Shown here: in pieces, positions 49,645 to 58,560 of the stretch | Numbering within the stretch: position 1 is the first letter of the stretch | Layout of the letters: each line of letters begins with the position of its first letter | NCBI RefSeq assembly: GCF_018918345.1 | Contig: NZ_JAHLQI010000005.1 | Coordinates: 124,001-188,000 of the forward strand | Origin: Butyricicoccus intestinisimiae | Lineage (GTDB): Bacteria; Bacillota; Clostridia; Oscillospirales; Butyricicoccaceae | DNA length: 64,000 nt | Direction: 5' to 3' | Notes under the pieces: model-generated | The model's input: the letters and a program-made list of their open reading frames with translations, nothing else | Database searches by the model: none | Told to the model about the DNA's origin: nothing | Made by a program: the position numbers and the translations under genes

Positions 49645-52600
49645 ATGAACGATTTAAGCAGACAACAGGAATATCTTTTGCTGGGACTGGATGTCGGTTC
49701 TACAACGGTAAAAGCGGCAGTTGTAAAACCGGACGAACAAAAACCGCTGTTTGTGCGGTACCGCAGACACCATGCAGAGCAGATGCACGCGATGCGCCTG
49801 CTGCTGGAAGAAGTACGCGAGGCATTCCCACAGGCAGCATTCCGCATCGCAGTTTGCGGCAGCGGCGGCAAGCCGATTGCCGACTGTACGGGTATCCATT
49901 TTGTACAGGAAGTTGTTGCCAATGCATCTGCGGTGCGGCATTTGTATCCGCAGACGCGCACGGCGATTGAATTGGGCGGACAGGACGCAAAGATTATCTT
50001 TTTCCAGTACGATGAAAACGCAGGACAGCTCGTCGCGCGCGATATGCGCATGAACGGCAGCTGTGCGGGCGGCACAGGCGCATTTATTGATGAGATTGCA
50101 GCGCTGCTCAAGACACCGACAGAGGGCTTTGAGGCGCTTGCCAGTCAGGGAGAAACCGTGCACAGCATCAGCGGACGATGCGGCGTGTTCGCCAAAACAG
50201 ATATTCAGTCGGTGCTCAATGCGGGCGGTGCGCGGGAAGATATTGCGCTGTCTGCGTTTCATGCGATTGCCAAGCAGACCATCGGCGGTTTGTCGCAGGG
50301 TCTGGACATCACGCCGCCGGTAATTTTTGAAGGAGGCCCGCTGACCTTCAATCCGACGCTGGTGCGTGTATTTTGTGAGCGCCTGCAGCTGTCGGAAGAT
50401 GAAATCATTCGTCCGGCGCATCCGGATACCATCGTGGCACTTGGTGCTGCGCTGAGCATTCCGGAGCTGTTCGGGCAAGATGCAACGGATGTTCATGTGC
50501 TGGATCATGTGATTGCACAGCTCCGGCAGGCAGAAACCCAACGCAAGCATGTGGTCAGCAAACACGCAGAACCGTATTTTTCCACGGAGCAGGCGTGCCG
50601 CGCATGGCGGAAACTGCACGAAAGTCCTCAAATACCGCCCATCACGGCACAGGCGGGAGACACGCTGCGCGTATATATCGGTGTCGATGCGGGCAGTACA
50701 ACGAGCAAACTGGTGCTGATAGACGAACAGGAGACGGTGATTGACAAGTTTTATGCCAACAATCGCGGCGATCCAATTCAAGTTGTTCGGCAAGGTCTGA
50801 TGGAGCTGTATGAGCGCTATGCCCAGCGTGGCATTCGCTTAGAGGTGCTCGGCTTGGGAACAACCGGTTATGGCGAACACATGCTTGCCAAGGCATTTGG
50901 CGCAGATTATCACACGGTAGAGACGGTTGCCCATGCCGCTGCGGCGCAGACGTATGTGCCGGATGTCAGCTTTGTGCTGGATATCGGCGGACAGGACATG
51001 AAAGCTATGTGGATTGACGGCGGTGTTGTGACCAATATCACGCTGAATGAAGCCTGCTCGTCCGGCTGCGGTTCGTTCTTGGAGGGATTTGCAGCGGCAT
51101 TAGGCATTCCGGTCGATCGCATTGCCGATGCGGCGTTTCGTTCGCGGCAGCCCGCTGATTTGGGTAGCCGCTGCACCGTGTTTATGAACAGCACGATTAT
51201 CACAGAACAGAAAAACGGACGCACACCGGAGGATATTATGGCAGGACTGTGCCGTTCGATTATCCGCAATGTGTTCACAAAAGTTGTGCGCATATCCAAT
51301 TCGGCTATGCTCGGCAAACAGGTTGTCGTGCAGGGCGGCACCTTCAAAAATGATGCGGTGCTGTGTGCACTGGAACAGTATTTGGGACAACCGGTGACCC
51401 GTGCGCCGTATCCGGGCGAAATGGGTGCCATTGGTGCGGCACTGCTCACCAAACGGCAGGCGAGAAACCACGCGGTCAGCAATTTTATTGGATTTGCAGC
51501 ACTGCCGGACTTTCAGTACAGCAAACAGGACGGTGTGCCGTGCCCGTTTTGCGGCAACCATTGCAGCAGAACCATTCTCCGGTTTTCAAACGGCAGTTCG
51601 TTTATCACGGGCAATCGCTGTGAGCGCGGTGAGATTTTAGGCAATCCGAAGGATGCGGCCGTGCGCGAGCAGGTCAAGCATACACACCGAAGCAAAGACG
51701 AAGTACCAAATTTGTTTCGCACAAGAGAACAACTGCTGTTTCAGGATTATGACTATCCAAAACTGGACGATGACAAGCAGCTGACCATTGGTATCCCGCG
51801 TGTGCTGTCGTTTTGGGAGACCATGCCGTTTTGGAAGGTGTTCTGGCGCAGCTTGGGATATCATGTGCAGGTGTCCGACAGCAGCACCCGCGCGATGTAT
51901 GAAAACGGCCTGTCTGCTGTCACCTCAGACACGGTATGTTTCCCCGCGAAGCTTGTGCACGGACATCTGCGCAATTTGAAAGAAAAAGGCGTAGACCGAA
52001 TTTTCATGCCGTCTATCACAACGGTAAAAAGTGAAAATCTGGCGGAAACCAGTGAATCCATGTGTGCCGTTGTCAAAGGCTATCCGCTTGTCATTCGCAA
52101 TTCCGATAATCCGGAGCGCCGGTGGGGCATTCCGTTTGATGCGCCGCTGTTTCATTGGCATTTGCCGGAGGACAGAGACCGCCAGCTCACACAGTACATG
52201 CAGGAGACGTTCGGCATTTCACCGCAGCTGACGCGCAAAGCGATTGCGGCGGGCGATGCGGCGCAGCGGGAATTTTCTGATCGTCTCAAAGCCGAAGGGC
52301 AGAAAATTATAGATGACGTACAAAAAAGAGGCACCTATGCGGTTGTATTGGCGTCCAGACCGTATCAAAATGATACGTTAGTCAATCATGATTTGCCGGA
52401 GCTGTTTACCGAGCATCATATTCCGGTGCTGACCATAGACAGTCTGCCGGACATCAATCGCGTTGATCTGCGCAACAGCCGATTGGACATCGTCAACAAC
52501 TATCATGCGCGCATGCTGTCCGGCGCTGTGCTTGCGGCGGGCTGTGATTATCTGGAGTACGCACAGGTCGTCAGCTTCGGATGTGGGCATGATGCATATT

Positions 52601-54018
52601 TGTCGGATGAAATCATCCGCATGATGAATGAAATCAGCGGCAAACATCCGTTGGTGCTGAAACTGGACGAAAGCGATGCCACCGGTCCGCTGCGCATTCG
52701 TGTGCGCAGCTTTTTGGAGACAGCGGCACAGCGCAGAAAGCGCAGGACGCTGCACGTACAGCAATTGTCGGATCCATATCCGACAAAATTCACCAAACAG
52801 GATGCCAAAGAGCGCGTTGTGCTCGTGCCGAACACCTCACACGCATTCAGCCGCGTGATGTCGGCGGCGTTCAGTGCGCAGCACATCAAGGCGGAACCGC
52901 TGCCGATCGGCAGAGAACGAGCCATCCAGCTCGGCAAGCAGTATGTGCACAATGATATTTGCTTTCCGGCGCAGATTGTCATTGGCGAAGCGCTGGAAGC
53001 GCTGATGAGCGGAAAATATAAGGACAAACAGGTTGCCATCGGCATGGGAAAATATATCGGTGACTGCCGATTGACGCATTATAGTGCCCTGCTGCGCAAG
53101 GCGTTGGATGATGCCGGATTTGCGGATGTTCCGATTCTGACCAACGATGACAAGGACAGCCATGATATGCATCCGGGATTTCGCATGAATCTGATGTCTG
53201 CGCTCAATATTGCGTTTGCGCTGCCGATGATTGATGTTTTGGAGGAATTACTGCGCAAAATGCGCCCGTACGAATGCATTTCCGGCAGTGCAGATGCTGC
53301 ATTTGAACAAGCCATGGATGCCGTGATTGACGGCATGGATCACGGCGGCATTCTCGGTATGCGCGGCGGCTTCAAACAGGCAATTGACATCATGGACAAA
53401 GTGGCGTATGATCGCAGTAGACGCAGACCGACGGTTCTCATCGTCGGCGAGTATTTGCTCAATTTTCATCCGGGTGCCAATCATGACATTGAAAAATATC
53501 TCGAAGAAAACGGCTTTGAAATTATAGAAGCGCGCATGACCGATGTTATTCGCAAGTCATATTTTTACATTGATGCACAGATTCGAGAATATAAGCTCAA
53601 AAAGCCGCTGGGTGAAAAGATTTGGTACTTCACTGCGGATGAGATTTTCAATGCGGCGCATGCCATGACGGACGCGATTGCCCAAAAACATCCGCTGTAC
53701 CATCGGGCGGCGCGGATGCAGGAGATTACCAAGGACAGCGATCCGATCATTCATCATACCTTTGATGCGGGAGAAGGTGTGCTGATTCCGGGAGAAATTC
53801 TGCACAATGCCAAGAATGGATGCAGGAACTTTATTATTTTGCAACCGTTTGGCTGTCTGCCGAATCATGTCGTTGGCCGCGGCATCGCGAAAAGAATCAA
53901 AGAGCTGTATCCGGATGCGCAGATTTTGCCGCTGGACTATGATCCGGACGTCAGCTTTGCAAATATAGAGAATCGGCTGCAAATGCTCATTATGAACGAA
54001 AAAAGCAGAGATGTATGA
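49645..54018 (+). CDS. Fused acyl-CoA dehydratase activase: two HgdC/BcrAD-type ATPase domains + DUF2229 + HgdB-like region
   Basis: A 1457-residue protein. Domain 1 (about 10-270) and domain 2 (about 338-600) are both ASKHA ATPases of the 2-hydroxyglutaryl-CoA dehydratase activator type (LDVGSTTVKA, then VDAGSTTSKL). The iron-sulfur region reads CAGGTGAF (C140) in domain 1 and CSSGCGSF (C471, C475) in domain 2. A DUF2229-type segment follows (CPFCGNHCSRTI, FWKVFWRSLGYHVQVSD), then an HgdB-like region with CFPAQIVIGEAL. Activators use ATP to drive an electron into a dehydratase or, in related families, other double-cubane proteins. No hgdAB or acyl-CoA genes are adjacent, so the target is unknown. 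Start by AAGGA before ATG 49645. Confidence 0.88.
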   Translation: MNDLSRQQEYLLLGLDVGSTTVKAAVVKPDEQKPLFVRYRRHHAEQMHAMRLLLEEVREAFPQAAFRIAVCGSGGKPIADCTGIHFVQEVVANASAVRHLYPQTRTAIELGGQDAKIIFFQYDENAGQLVARDMRMNGSCAGGTGAFIDEIAALLKTPTEGFEALASQGETVHSISGRCGVFAKTDIQSVLNAGGAREDIALSAFHAIAKQTIGGLSQGLDITPPVIFEGGPLTFNPTLVRVFCERLQLSEDEIIRPAHPDTIVALGAALSIPELFGQDATDVHVLDHVIAQLRQAETQRKHVVSKHAEPYFSTEQACRAWRKLHESPQIPPITAQAGDTLRVYIGVDAGSTTSKLVLIDEQETVIDKFYANNRGDPIQVVRQGLMELYERYAQRGIRLEVLGLGTTGYGEHMLAKAFGADYHTVETVAHAAAAQTYVPDVSFVLDIGGQDMKAMWIDGGVVTNITLNEACSSGCGSFLEGFAAALGIPVDRIADAAFRSRQPADLGSRCTVFMNSTIITEQKNGRTPEDIMAGLCRSIIRNVFTKVVRISNSAMLGKQVVVQGGTFKNDAVLCALEQYLGQPVTRAPYPGEMGAIGAALLTKRQARNHAVSNFIGFAALPDFQYSKQDGVPCPFCGNHCSRTILRFSNGSSFITGNRCERGEILGNPKDAAVREQVKHTHRSKDEVPNLFRTREQLLFQDYDYPKLDDDKQLTIGIPRVLSFWETMPFWKVFWRSLGYHVQVSDSSTRAMYENGLSAVTSDTVCFPAKLVHGHLRNLKEKGVDRIFMPSITTVKSENLAETSESMCAVVKGYPLVIRNSDNPERRWGIPFDAPLFHWHLPEDRDRQLTQYMQETFGISPQLTRKAIAAGDAAQREFSDRLKAEGQKIIDDVQKRGTYAVVLASRPYQNDTLVNHDLPELFTEHHIPVLTIDSLPDINRVDLRNSRLDIVNNYHARMLSGAVLAAGCDYLEYAQVVSFGCGHDAYLSDEIIRMMNEISGKHPLVLKLDESDATGPLRIRVRSFLETAAQRRKRRTLHVQQLSDPYPTKFTKQDAKERVVLVPNTSHAFSRVMSAAFSAQHIKAEPLPIGRERAIQLGKQYVHNDICFPAQIVIGEALEALMSGKYKDKQVAIGMGKYIGDCRLTHYSALLRKALDDAGFADVPILTNDDKDSHDMHPGFRMNLMSALNIAFALPMIDVLEELLRKMRPYECISGSADAAFEQAMDAVIDGMDHGGILGMRGGFKQAIDIMDKVAYDRSRRRPTVLIVGEYLLNFHPGANHDIEKYLEENGFEIIEARMTDVIRKSYFYIDAQIREYKLKKPLGEKIWYFTADEIFNAAHAMTDAIAQKHPLYHRAARMQEITKDSDPIIHHTFDAGEGVLIPGEILHNAKNGCRNFIILQPFGCLPNHVVGRGIAKRIKELYPDAQILPLDYDPDVSFANIENRLQMLIMNEKSRDV

Positions 54019-54026
54019 GGTGAACC

Positions 54027-54734
54027 ATGGGATTTTTGGGAAAACTGCGCTGGGAAAAGCAGAAGGTCAAACAGCGCGCACACTATGAAGAAGAACTGAA
54101 AAAAGCGGAAGCGCGCAAACATGGACACGTGGAACCGCTGTTTCAGCCATTGCAGGCTCTGCGGGGCAGCCAGCGCGGCCACTGCGTGATTCTGGGAGCA
54201 GATGCTCAGCCATCTATGCTGGATCGCCTCAACCATGAGGTCACCTTGTGCAGCGCGGCGGGCTGGACGAATCTCAGAAAGACCGGATGGCAGCCGACAT
54301 ATCTCGGCATACAAAGTCCGGCGCTGCTTGAGCAGATGAGAGACTATATCACCAACATTCCGGAACAGGGCATTTTGGCAGGAGATAATTTGCCGGTGCC
54401 GTCTCCGGCACCGAAAAACTGGATTGCCTATCCGTATCTTGGCGTGTACAAATACTATTGCAATACATATGACACGCATCGCGTGAAATTCAGTGATAAC
54501 GCCCTAGAGGTTGTGTATGACGGATATGATACCGTGTACTCTTTGATGCAGATTGCGGTATATCTTGGCTTTACCGAGCTGGTGCTGGTCGGCTGCGGCT
54601 GCTGTCAGCCGAAGGAAGAAAAAATGCGCGCTGCATTTGAGACGGCAAAGCAGTATGCAGACAGCCATGGCATTGCGATATACAATGGCACACCGGAGGA
54701 GACAGAAGATATTTTTCCGATGTTTTCGCTGTAA
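54027..54734 (+). CDS. DUF115/MptE-like protein, 235 residues
   Basis: Probably a member of the DUF115 (6-hydroxymethylpterin diphosphokinase MptE-like) group often found near glycosyltransferases. The support is the pattern YDTVYSLMQIAVYLGFTELVLVGCG, typical of the group, and an N-terminal HCVILGADAQPS Rossmann-like strand. The start of the protein is highly charged (RWEKQKVKQRAHYEEELKKAEARK broken over residues 8-31). It lies 8 nt after the activase fusion and is likely co-transcribed, but a functional link is unproven. Confidence 0.6.
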   Translation: MGFLGKLRWEKQKVKQRAHYEEELKKAEARKHGHVEPLFQPLQALRGSQRGHCVILGADAQPSMLDRLNHEVTLCSAAGWTNLRKTGWQPTYLGIQSPALLEQMRDYITNIPEQGILAGDNLPVPSPAPKNWIAYPYLGVYKYYCNTYDTHRVKFSDNALEVVYDGYDTVYSLMQIAVYLGFTELVLVGCGCCQPKEEKMRAAFETAKQYADSHGIAIYNGTPEETEDIFPMFSL

Positions 54735-54769
54735 TTTACAAATTTGCTCCAAATTTTACACGGAACGCA

Positions 54770-54798
54770 TTGAAGCATAGCTGGCAACGGTCTACAAT
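54770..54798 (+). promoter_or_regulatory. Putative promoter of the small alarmone synthetase gene
   Basis: TTGAAG (54770-54775), a 17-nt spacer and TACAAT (54793-54798), 41 nt before the start. Confidence 0.6.
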
Positions 54799-54839
54799 AG
54801 AATAGATAGAGACAGCGTTGCAGGGGAGAGCGATGTGGT

Positions 54840-55457
54840 ATGGAGCAACAGACATGGGATATGGATTTTTTGCATCCGGAGGTGCAGCAGGAATATCAGG
54901 ATTGCATCATGGTATTGGTCGAAAAATTGCGGCAGTTTGCCGAACAACAGCAAGCGGAGCTGCATCGGGAGCTTGTCTCGCAGATTGCATGGCGGCTCAA
55001 AAGCGAGCAGAGTATTTTGGCAAAGCTCCGGCGCAAAAAGCGTGAGAAAACCAACGACAACATCTATCGGTATATCAATGATCTGGCAGGCATCCGCGTG
55101 GTGTGCTTGTATCTGGATGATGTGGATCGCGTGCGCGCTTTTTTGGAAAAGCTGCCGGGCATCCGTGTTTTGAAGATCAAAGACTTTATCAAAAAGCCAA
55201 AGAACAGCGGGTATCAGAGTTTGCACATGCAGGTACAGTTTCCCAATATGCGCAAGGTGGAAATCCAAATCCGCACGATGGGCATGGATTACTGGTCGGT
55301 GATGGAGCACGAATTACAGTATAAAAAGAAAAGCAAAATCGGGCGGTCTTTGCACAAAGAACTGCTCGCGTGTGCGAGCGATATGCGCCGAATGGACGAG
55401 CGCATGCAGAACATGCGGCGCCTGCTGGATAAACAGCATCGAGAGAACACAGAATAA
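54840..55457 (+). CDS. Small alarmone synthetase (RelA/SpoT synthetase domain only, RelP/RelQ-like)
   Basis: A 205-residue single-domain (p)ppGpp synthetase: transfers pyrophosphate from ATP to GDP/GTP. Motifs are SILAKLRRKKREK (ATP site), INDLAGIRVVC (metal Asp), IKKPKNSGYQSLH (G-loop with Tyr) and EIQIRTMGMDYWSVMEH (second acidic/His motif). No hydrolase, TGS or ACT domain. RBS GGGAGAGCG before ATG 54840. Stand-alone gene with promoter and terminator; expression probably decides activity. Confidence 0.9.
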   Translation: MEQQTWDMDFLHPEVQQEYQDCIMVLVEKLRQFAEQQQAELHRELVSQIAWRLKSEQSILAKLRRKKREKTNDNIYRYINDLAGIRVVCLYLDDVDRVRAFLEKLPGIRVLKIKDFIKKPKNSGYQSLHMQVQFPNMRKVEIQIRTMGMDYWSVMEHELQYKKKSKIGRSLHKELLACASDMRRMDERMQNMRRLLDKQHRENTE

Positions 55458-55491
55458 AACTGCTGCAGAGCACAACTGCAGCAGTTTTTTG
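55458..55491 (+). terminator. Intrinsic terminator after the alarmone synthetase gene
   Basis: An 11-bp perfect stem (55458-55468 / 55476-55486) followed by TTTTTT. Confidence 0.9.
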
Positions 55492-55507
55492 TTGCTTTTT
55501 GGATTGG

Positions 55508-55536
55508 TTGCGGGACGGCGTTTTGCATGGTATAAT
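55508..55536 (+). promoter_or_regulatory. Putative promoter of the methionine operon
   Basis: TTGCGG (55508-55513), a 17-nt spacer and consensus TATAAT (55531-55536), 26 nt before the first start codon. There is too little leader for a SAM or B12 riboswitch. Confidence 0.65.
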
Positions 55537-55562
55537 GGTAGGAAATGCGAGGTGAACGGTGA

Positions 55563-56243
55563 TTGGAAGCAAGACTGACACAAATAAACTACAATGAAAT
55601 TTTGATGTATCTCGGCTATCGCGGGCAGGAACGGCCGCCGGAGCTGGAGCAGCAGATACAGCGCTGCATCAAACAGGTGACTGAGAGCTGTCAGCCGAGA
55701 TTGGTCTATCGCAGACTGCCGGTTCGAAACGGCGAAATTGCCGGCTTTCCGTTGGAAGGAAAAGACATGCCGGAGATTCTATCCGGCTGTCAGGAAGCGA
55801 TTTTGCTCGCCGTGACATTGGGACCGCAGATTGAACAGATGCTTATGCGGCGAGAAGTGACGGATATGGCGGATGCTCTGATTATGGACGCGTGCGCCAG
55901 CGCGGCAATTGAAAATGTGTGTGACCATTTTGAATTTGACCTGCGAGAGCAGCTGGAGCGGGAGGGGAAATTTCTGACCGACCGCTTTAGCCCGGGATAC
56001 GGTGATTTGCCGCTGCACACCCAGCGCAGACTGTGCGAGGCGCTCAACACAGCGCGGCGCATCGGGCTGACCGTCACACCAAGTTATTTGATGATTCCGC
56101 GGAAATCTGTCACGGCAATTCTGGGAATCTCCGATCATCCGCAAAAACTGAGAAAACGGGGCTGTGAGGTATGCAGTATGTTCCTGACCTGTCCCTATCG
56201 AAAGGAAGGACTTGCTTGTCATGAATCATCTGACATTACTTGA
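55563..56243 (+). CDS. Stand-alone methionine synthase reactivation-type protein
   Basis: 226 residues similar to the MetH activation (AdoMet-binding) domain: FRYLGYRG-like ILMYLGYRGQ, GPQIEQMLMRREVTDMADALIMDACASAAIE, then RFSPGYGDLPLHTQRRLCEALN and C-terminal VTPSYLMIPRKSVTAILGIS, ending in a Cys-rich CEVCSMFLTCPY tail. In MetH this module remethylates cob(II)alamin with SAM and a reductant. The downstream MetH lacks it, so the two probably form a split enzyme. The start is TTG 55563 with GAGGTGA 8 nt upstream; the end overlaps metH by 23 nt. Confidence 0.87.
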   Translation: MEARLTQINYNEILMYLGYRGQERPPELEQQIQRCIKQVTESCQPRLVYRRLPVRNGEIAGFPLEGKDMPEILSGCQEAILLAVTLGPQIEQMLMRREVTDMADALIMDACASAAIENVCDHFEFDLREQLEREGKFLTDRFSPGYGDLPLHTQRRLCEALNTARRIGLTVTPSYLMIPRKSVTAILGISDHPQKLRKRGCEVCSMFLTCPYRKEGLACHESSDIT

Positions 56244-58554
56244 CGGCGGCATGGGCACCATGCTGCAGGCTGCCGGATTGGGGTTGGGCGAACGCCCGGA
56301 AATTTTCGGTGTACAGCATCCGGAAATTTTGGAACGCATTCAGCGCAGCTATGTAGACGCTGGCAGCGATATTATTTATGCCAATACGTTTGGTGCCAAT
56401 GCACATAAACTGGAAGGCACCGGCCACACAACGGAAGAACTGGTGGCGGCAAATGTTGCCATTGCGAAAAAGGCGGCGGACGGCAGAGCGAGAGTTGCTC
56501 TGGATGTCGGCCCGATTGGTGAGCTGATGGAGCCGCTTGGCACGCTGGCATTTGATGAAGCGTATGAGATTTATGCGCAGATGGTGCGTGCCGGCGAGCA
56601 GGCGGGCGCAGATCTCGTAATCTTCGAGACAATGACCGATTTGTACGAAGTGAAAGCCGCTGTTCTCGCGGCGCGGGAGCAGAGCAATCTGCCGATTTGG
56701 GTCACCATGAGCTTTGAGGCGACCGGCAGAACGTTTACCGGTACGACGGTTGCCAGCATGGCGGCAACGCTGGAAGGATTGGATGTCGCTGCCATGGGCA
56801 TCAACTGCTCGCTCGGACCGGAGGAAATTTTCCCGCTCATCGAGGAGATGCGTAAGTGGACGGACAAGCCGCTCATTGTCAAGCCGAATGCAGGTCTGCC
56901 GGATCCGGCAACCGGCGGCTATGACATGGACGCCGCAGAGTTCGGCAGACAGATGGCGAAATTTCCGGAATTGGGCGTTTCAATTTTGGGCGGCTGCTGC
57001 GGCACAACGCCGGACTTTATCGCGGCGCTGGCGGCGCTGCCGGATGCGAACGAGGATGTTCGTCCGGTGCGCAAACGCGGTGTGTGCTCGGCCAGCCATA
57101 TGACGGATTTTGGCGGCGTGCGTGTCATTGGTGAACGCATCAATCCGACCGGCAAAAAACGCTTCCAGCAGGCACTGCGAGAGTGCGATTTCAATTATAT
57201 TATGGAGCGCGCGATTGAACAGCAGGACGCCGGTGCGGATATTTTGGATATTAACGTAGGTCTGCCGGGCATTGATGAGGCAAAAATGATGACGGCTGTG
57301 GTCAAAGCGGTGCAGAGCGTCGTTTCTCTGCCGTTGCAAATTGATTCGTCGGATCCGGTGGCCATTGAAGCGGGGCTGCGCGCGTGCAGCGGACGGGCGA
57401 TTGTCAATTCCGTCAATGCAGAGCAGGACAAACTGGACACGATTTTGCCCATCGTTAAGAAATACGGTGCGGCAGTTGTCGGTCTGACCATGGATAAATC
57501 CGGTATTCCGCAGACGGCACAGGCACGATTTGACATGGCGGAAAAAATCATGCAGGAAGCCATGAAGCATGGCATACCGAAGGAAGATGTGCTCATTGAC
57601 TGCTTGACGCTGACCATTTCCGCGCAGCAGGAACAGGCAGTGGAGACACTCAAAGCAGTTCGCATGGTACACGAAAAGCTGGGACTGCATTGCGTGCTCG
57701 GTGTCAGCAACATTTCGTTCGGCCTGCCGGAACGAAACAATATCACGACCAATTTCCTGACACAGGCGATGTGGTGCGGTTTGGACTTGCCGATTATCAA
57801 TCCGAATCTGAAACCGATTATGGACACCGTTGTTTCTTATCGCGCGCTGTCCGGCGAAGATGTCGGCTGCGAGGCGTATATCGAGCGCTTCGCCAATGTC
57901 GAAGAGGAACCGAAATCCGGTGCGGTATCGAAAGAGATGAATATCGCGGATGCTGTGCTCAAGGGACTCAAGCAGGAAACCGCAGATTTGACTGAAAAGC
58001 TGCTGGAAACCATGTCTGAACTGGATGTCATCAATCAGAAACTGATTCCGGCGCTGGATTTGGTCGGTGATAAATATGAAAAACAGAAGATTTTCCTGCC
58101 GCAGCTCATCAATGCAGCCAATGCGGCGTGTGCAGGCTTCGATTTGATCAAGCTGCGCATCGCGAAGCGCGGCGGCGAGAGCGTCTCCAAGGGCAAGATT
58201 ATCATGGCGACAGTGGAAGGTGACATTCACGACATCGGCAAAAATATCGTGCGCGTGGTACTGGAAAACTACGGCTATCAGGTCATTGATTTGGGGCGCG
58301 ATGTGCCGATACAGAAAGTTGTGGACACGGCGATTGCAGAAGATGTTAAGCTGGTCGGTCTGTCGGCGCTGATGACAACAACGGTGGATTCTATGCGCCG
58401 AACCATTGAAGCGCTCCGCGCATCGGGACATGACTGCAAGGTCATGGTCGGCGGCGCCGTGCTGACGGCGGATTATGCGGAAGAAATCGGCGCAGATTAC
58501 TATACCAAGGATGCAAAGGCATCTGTAGATGTGGCAAAGGAAGTATTGGGATAA
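56221..58554 (+). CDS. metH: Cobalamin-dependent methionine synthase without reactivation domain
   Basis: Methyl transfer from 5-methyl-THF to homocysteine via B12, 777 residues. The Hcy-binding domain (1-285) has zinc cysteines in GINCSLGPEE and GGCCGTTPDF. The pterin-binding domain (about 300-550) has RVIGERINPTGKK and DILDINVGLPG. The B12 cap and Rossmann domains (about 575-777) have cobalt ligand His in GDIHDIGKNI. The protein ends at the B12 domain; the reactivation part is encoded by the preceding gene. ATG 56221 with AAAGGAAGGA upstream. Confidence 0.95.
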   Translation: MNHLTLLDGGMGTMLQAAGLGLGERPEIFGVQHPEILERIQRSYVDAGSDIIYANTFGANAHKLEGTGHTTEELVAANVAIAKKAADGRARVALDVGPIGELMEPLGTLAFDEAYEIYAQMVRAGEQAGADLVIFETMTDLYEVKAAVLAAREQSNLPIWVTMSFEATGRTFTGTTVASMAATLEGLDVAAMGINCSLGPEEIFPLIEEMRKWTDKPLIVKPNAGLPDPATGGYDMDAAEFGRQMAKFPELGVSILGGCCGTTPDFIAALAALPDANEDVRPVRKRGVCSASHMTDFGGVRVIGERINPTGKKRFQQALRECDFNYIMERAIEQQDAGADILDINVGLPGIDEAKMMTAVVKAVQSVVSLPLQIDSSDPVAIEAGLRACSGRAIVNSVNAEQDKLDTILPIVKKYGAAVVGLTMDKSGIPQTAQARFDMAEKIMQEAMKHGIPKEDVLIDCLTLTISAQQEQAVETLKAVRMVHEKLGLHCVLGVSNISFGLPERNNITTNFLTQAMWCGLDLPIINPNLKPIMDTVVSYRALSGEDVGCEAYIERFANVEEEPKSGAVSKEMNIADAVLKGLKQETADLTEKLLETMSELDVINQKLIPALDLVGDKYEKQKIFLPQLINAANAACAGFDLIKLRIAKRGGESVSKGKIIMATVEGDIHDIGKNIVRVVLENYGYQVIDLGRDVPIQKVVDTAIAEDVKLVGLSALMTTTVDSMRRTIEALRASGHDCKVMVGGAVLTADYAEEIGADYYTKDAKASVDVAKEVLG

Positions 58555-58560
58555 CGCGAT

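Noticed and set aside
55487-55562. Possible SAM or cobalamin riboswitch before the methionine operon
   Set aside because: The promoter -10 box is 26 nt from the start codon, leaving no room for either aptamer.
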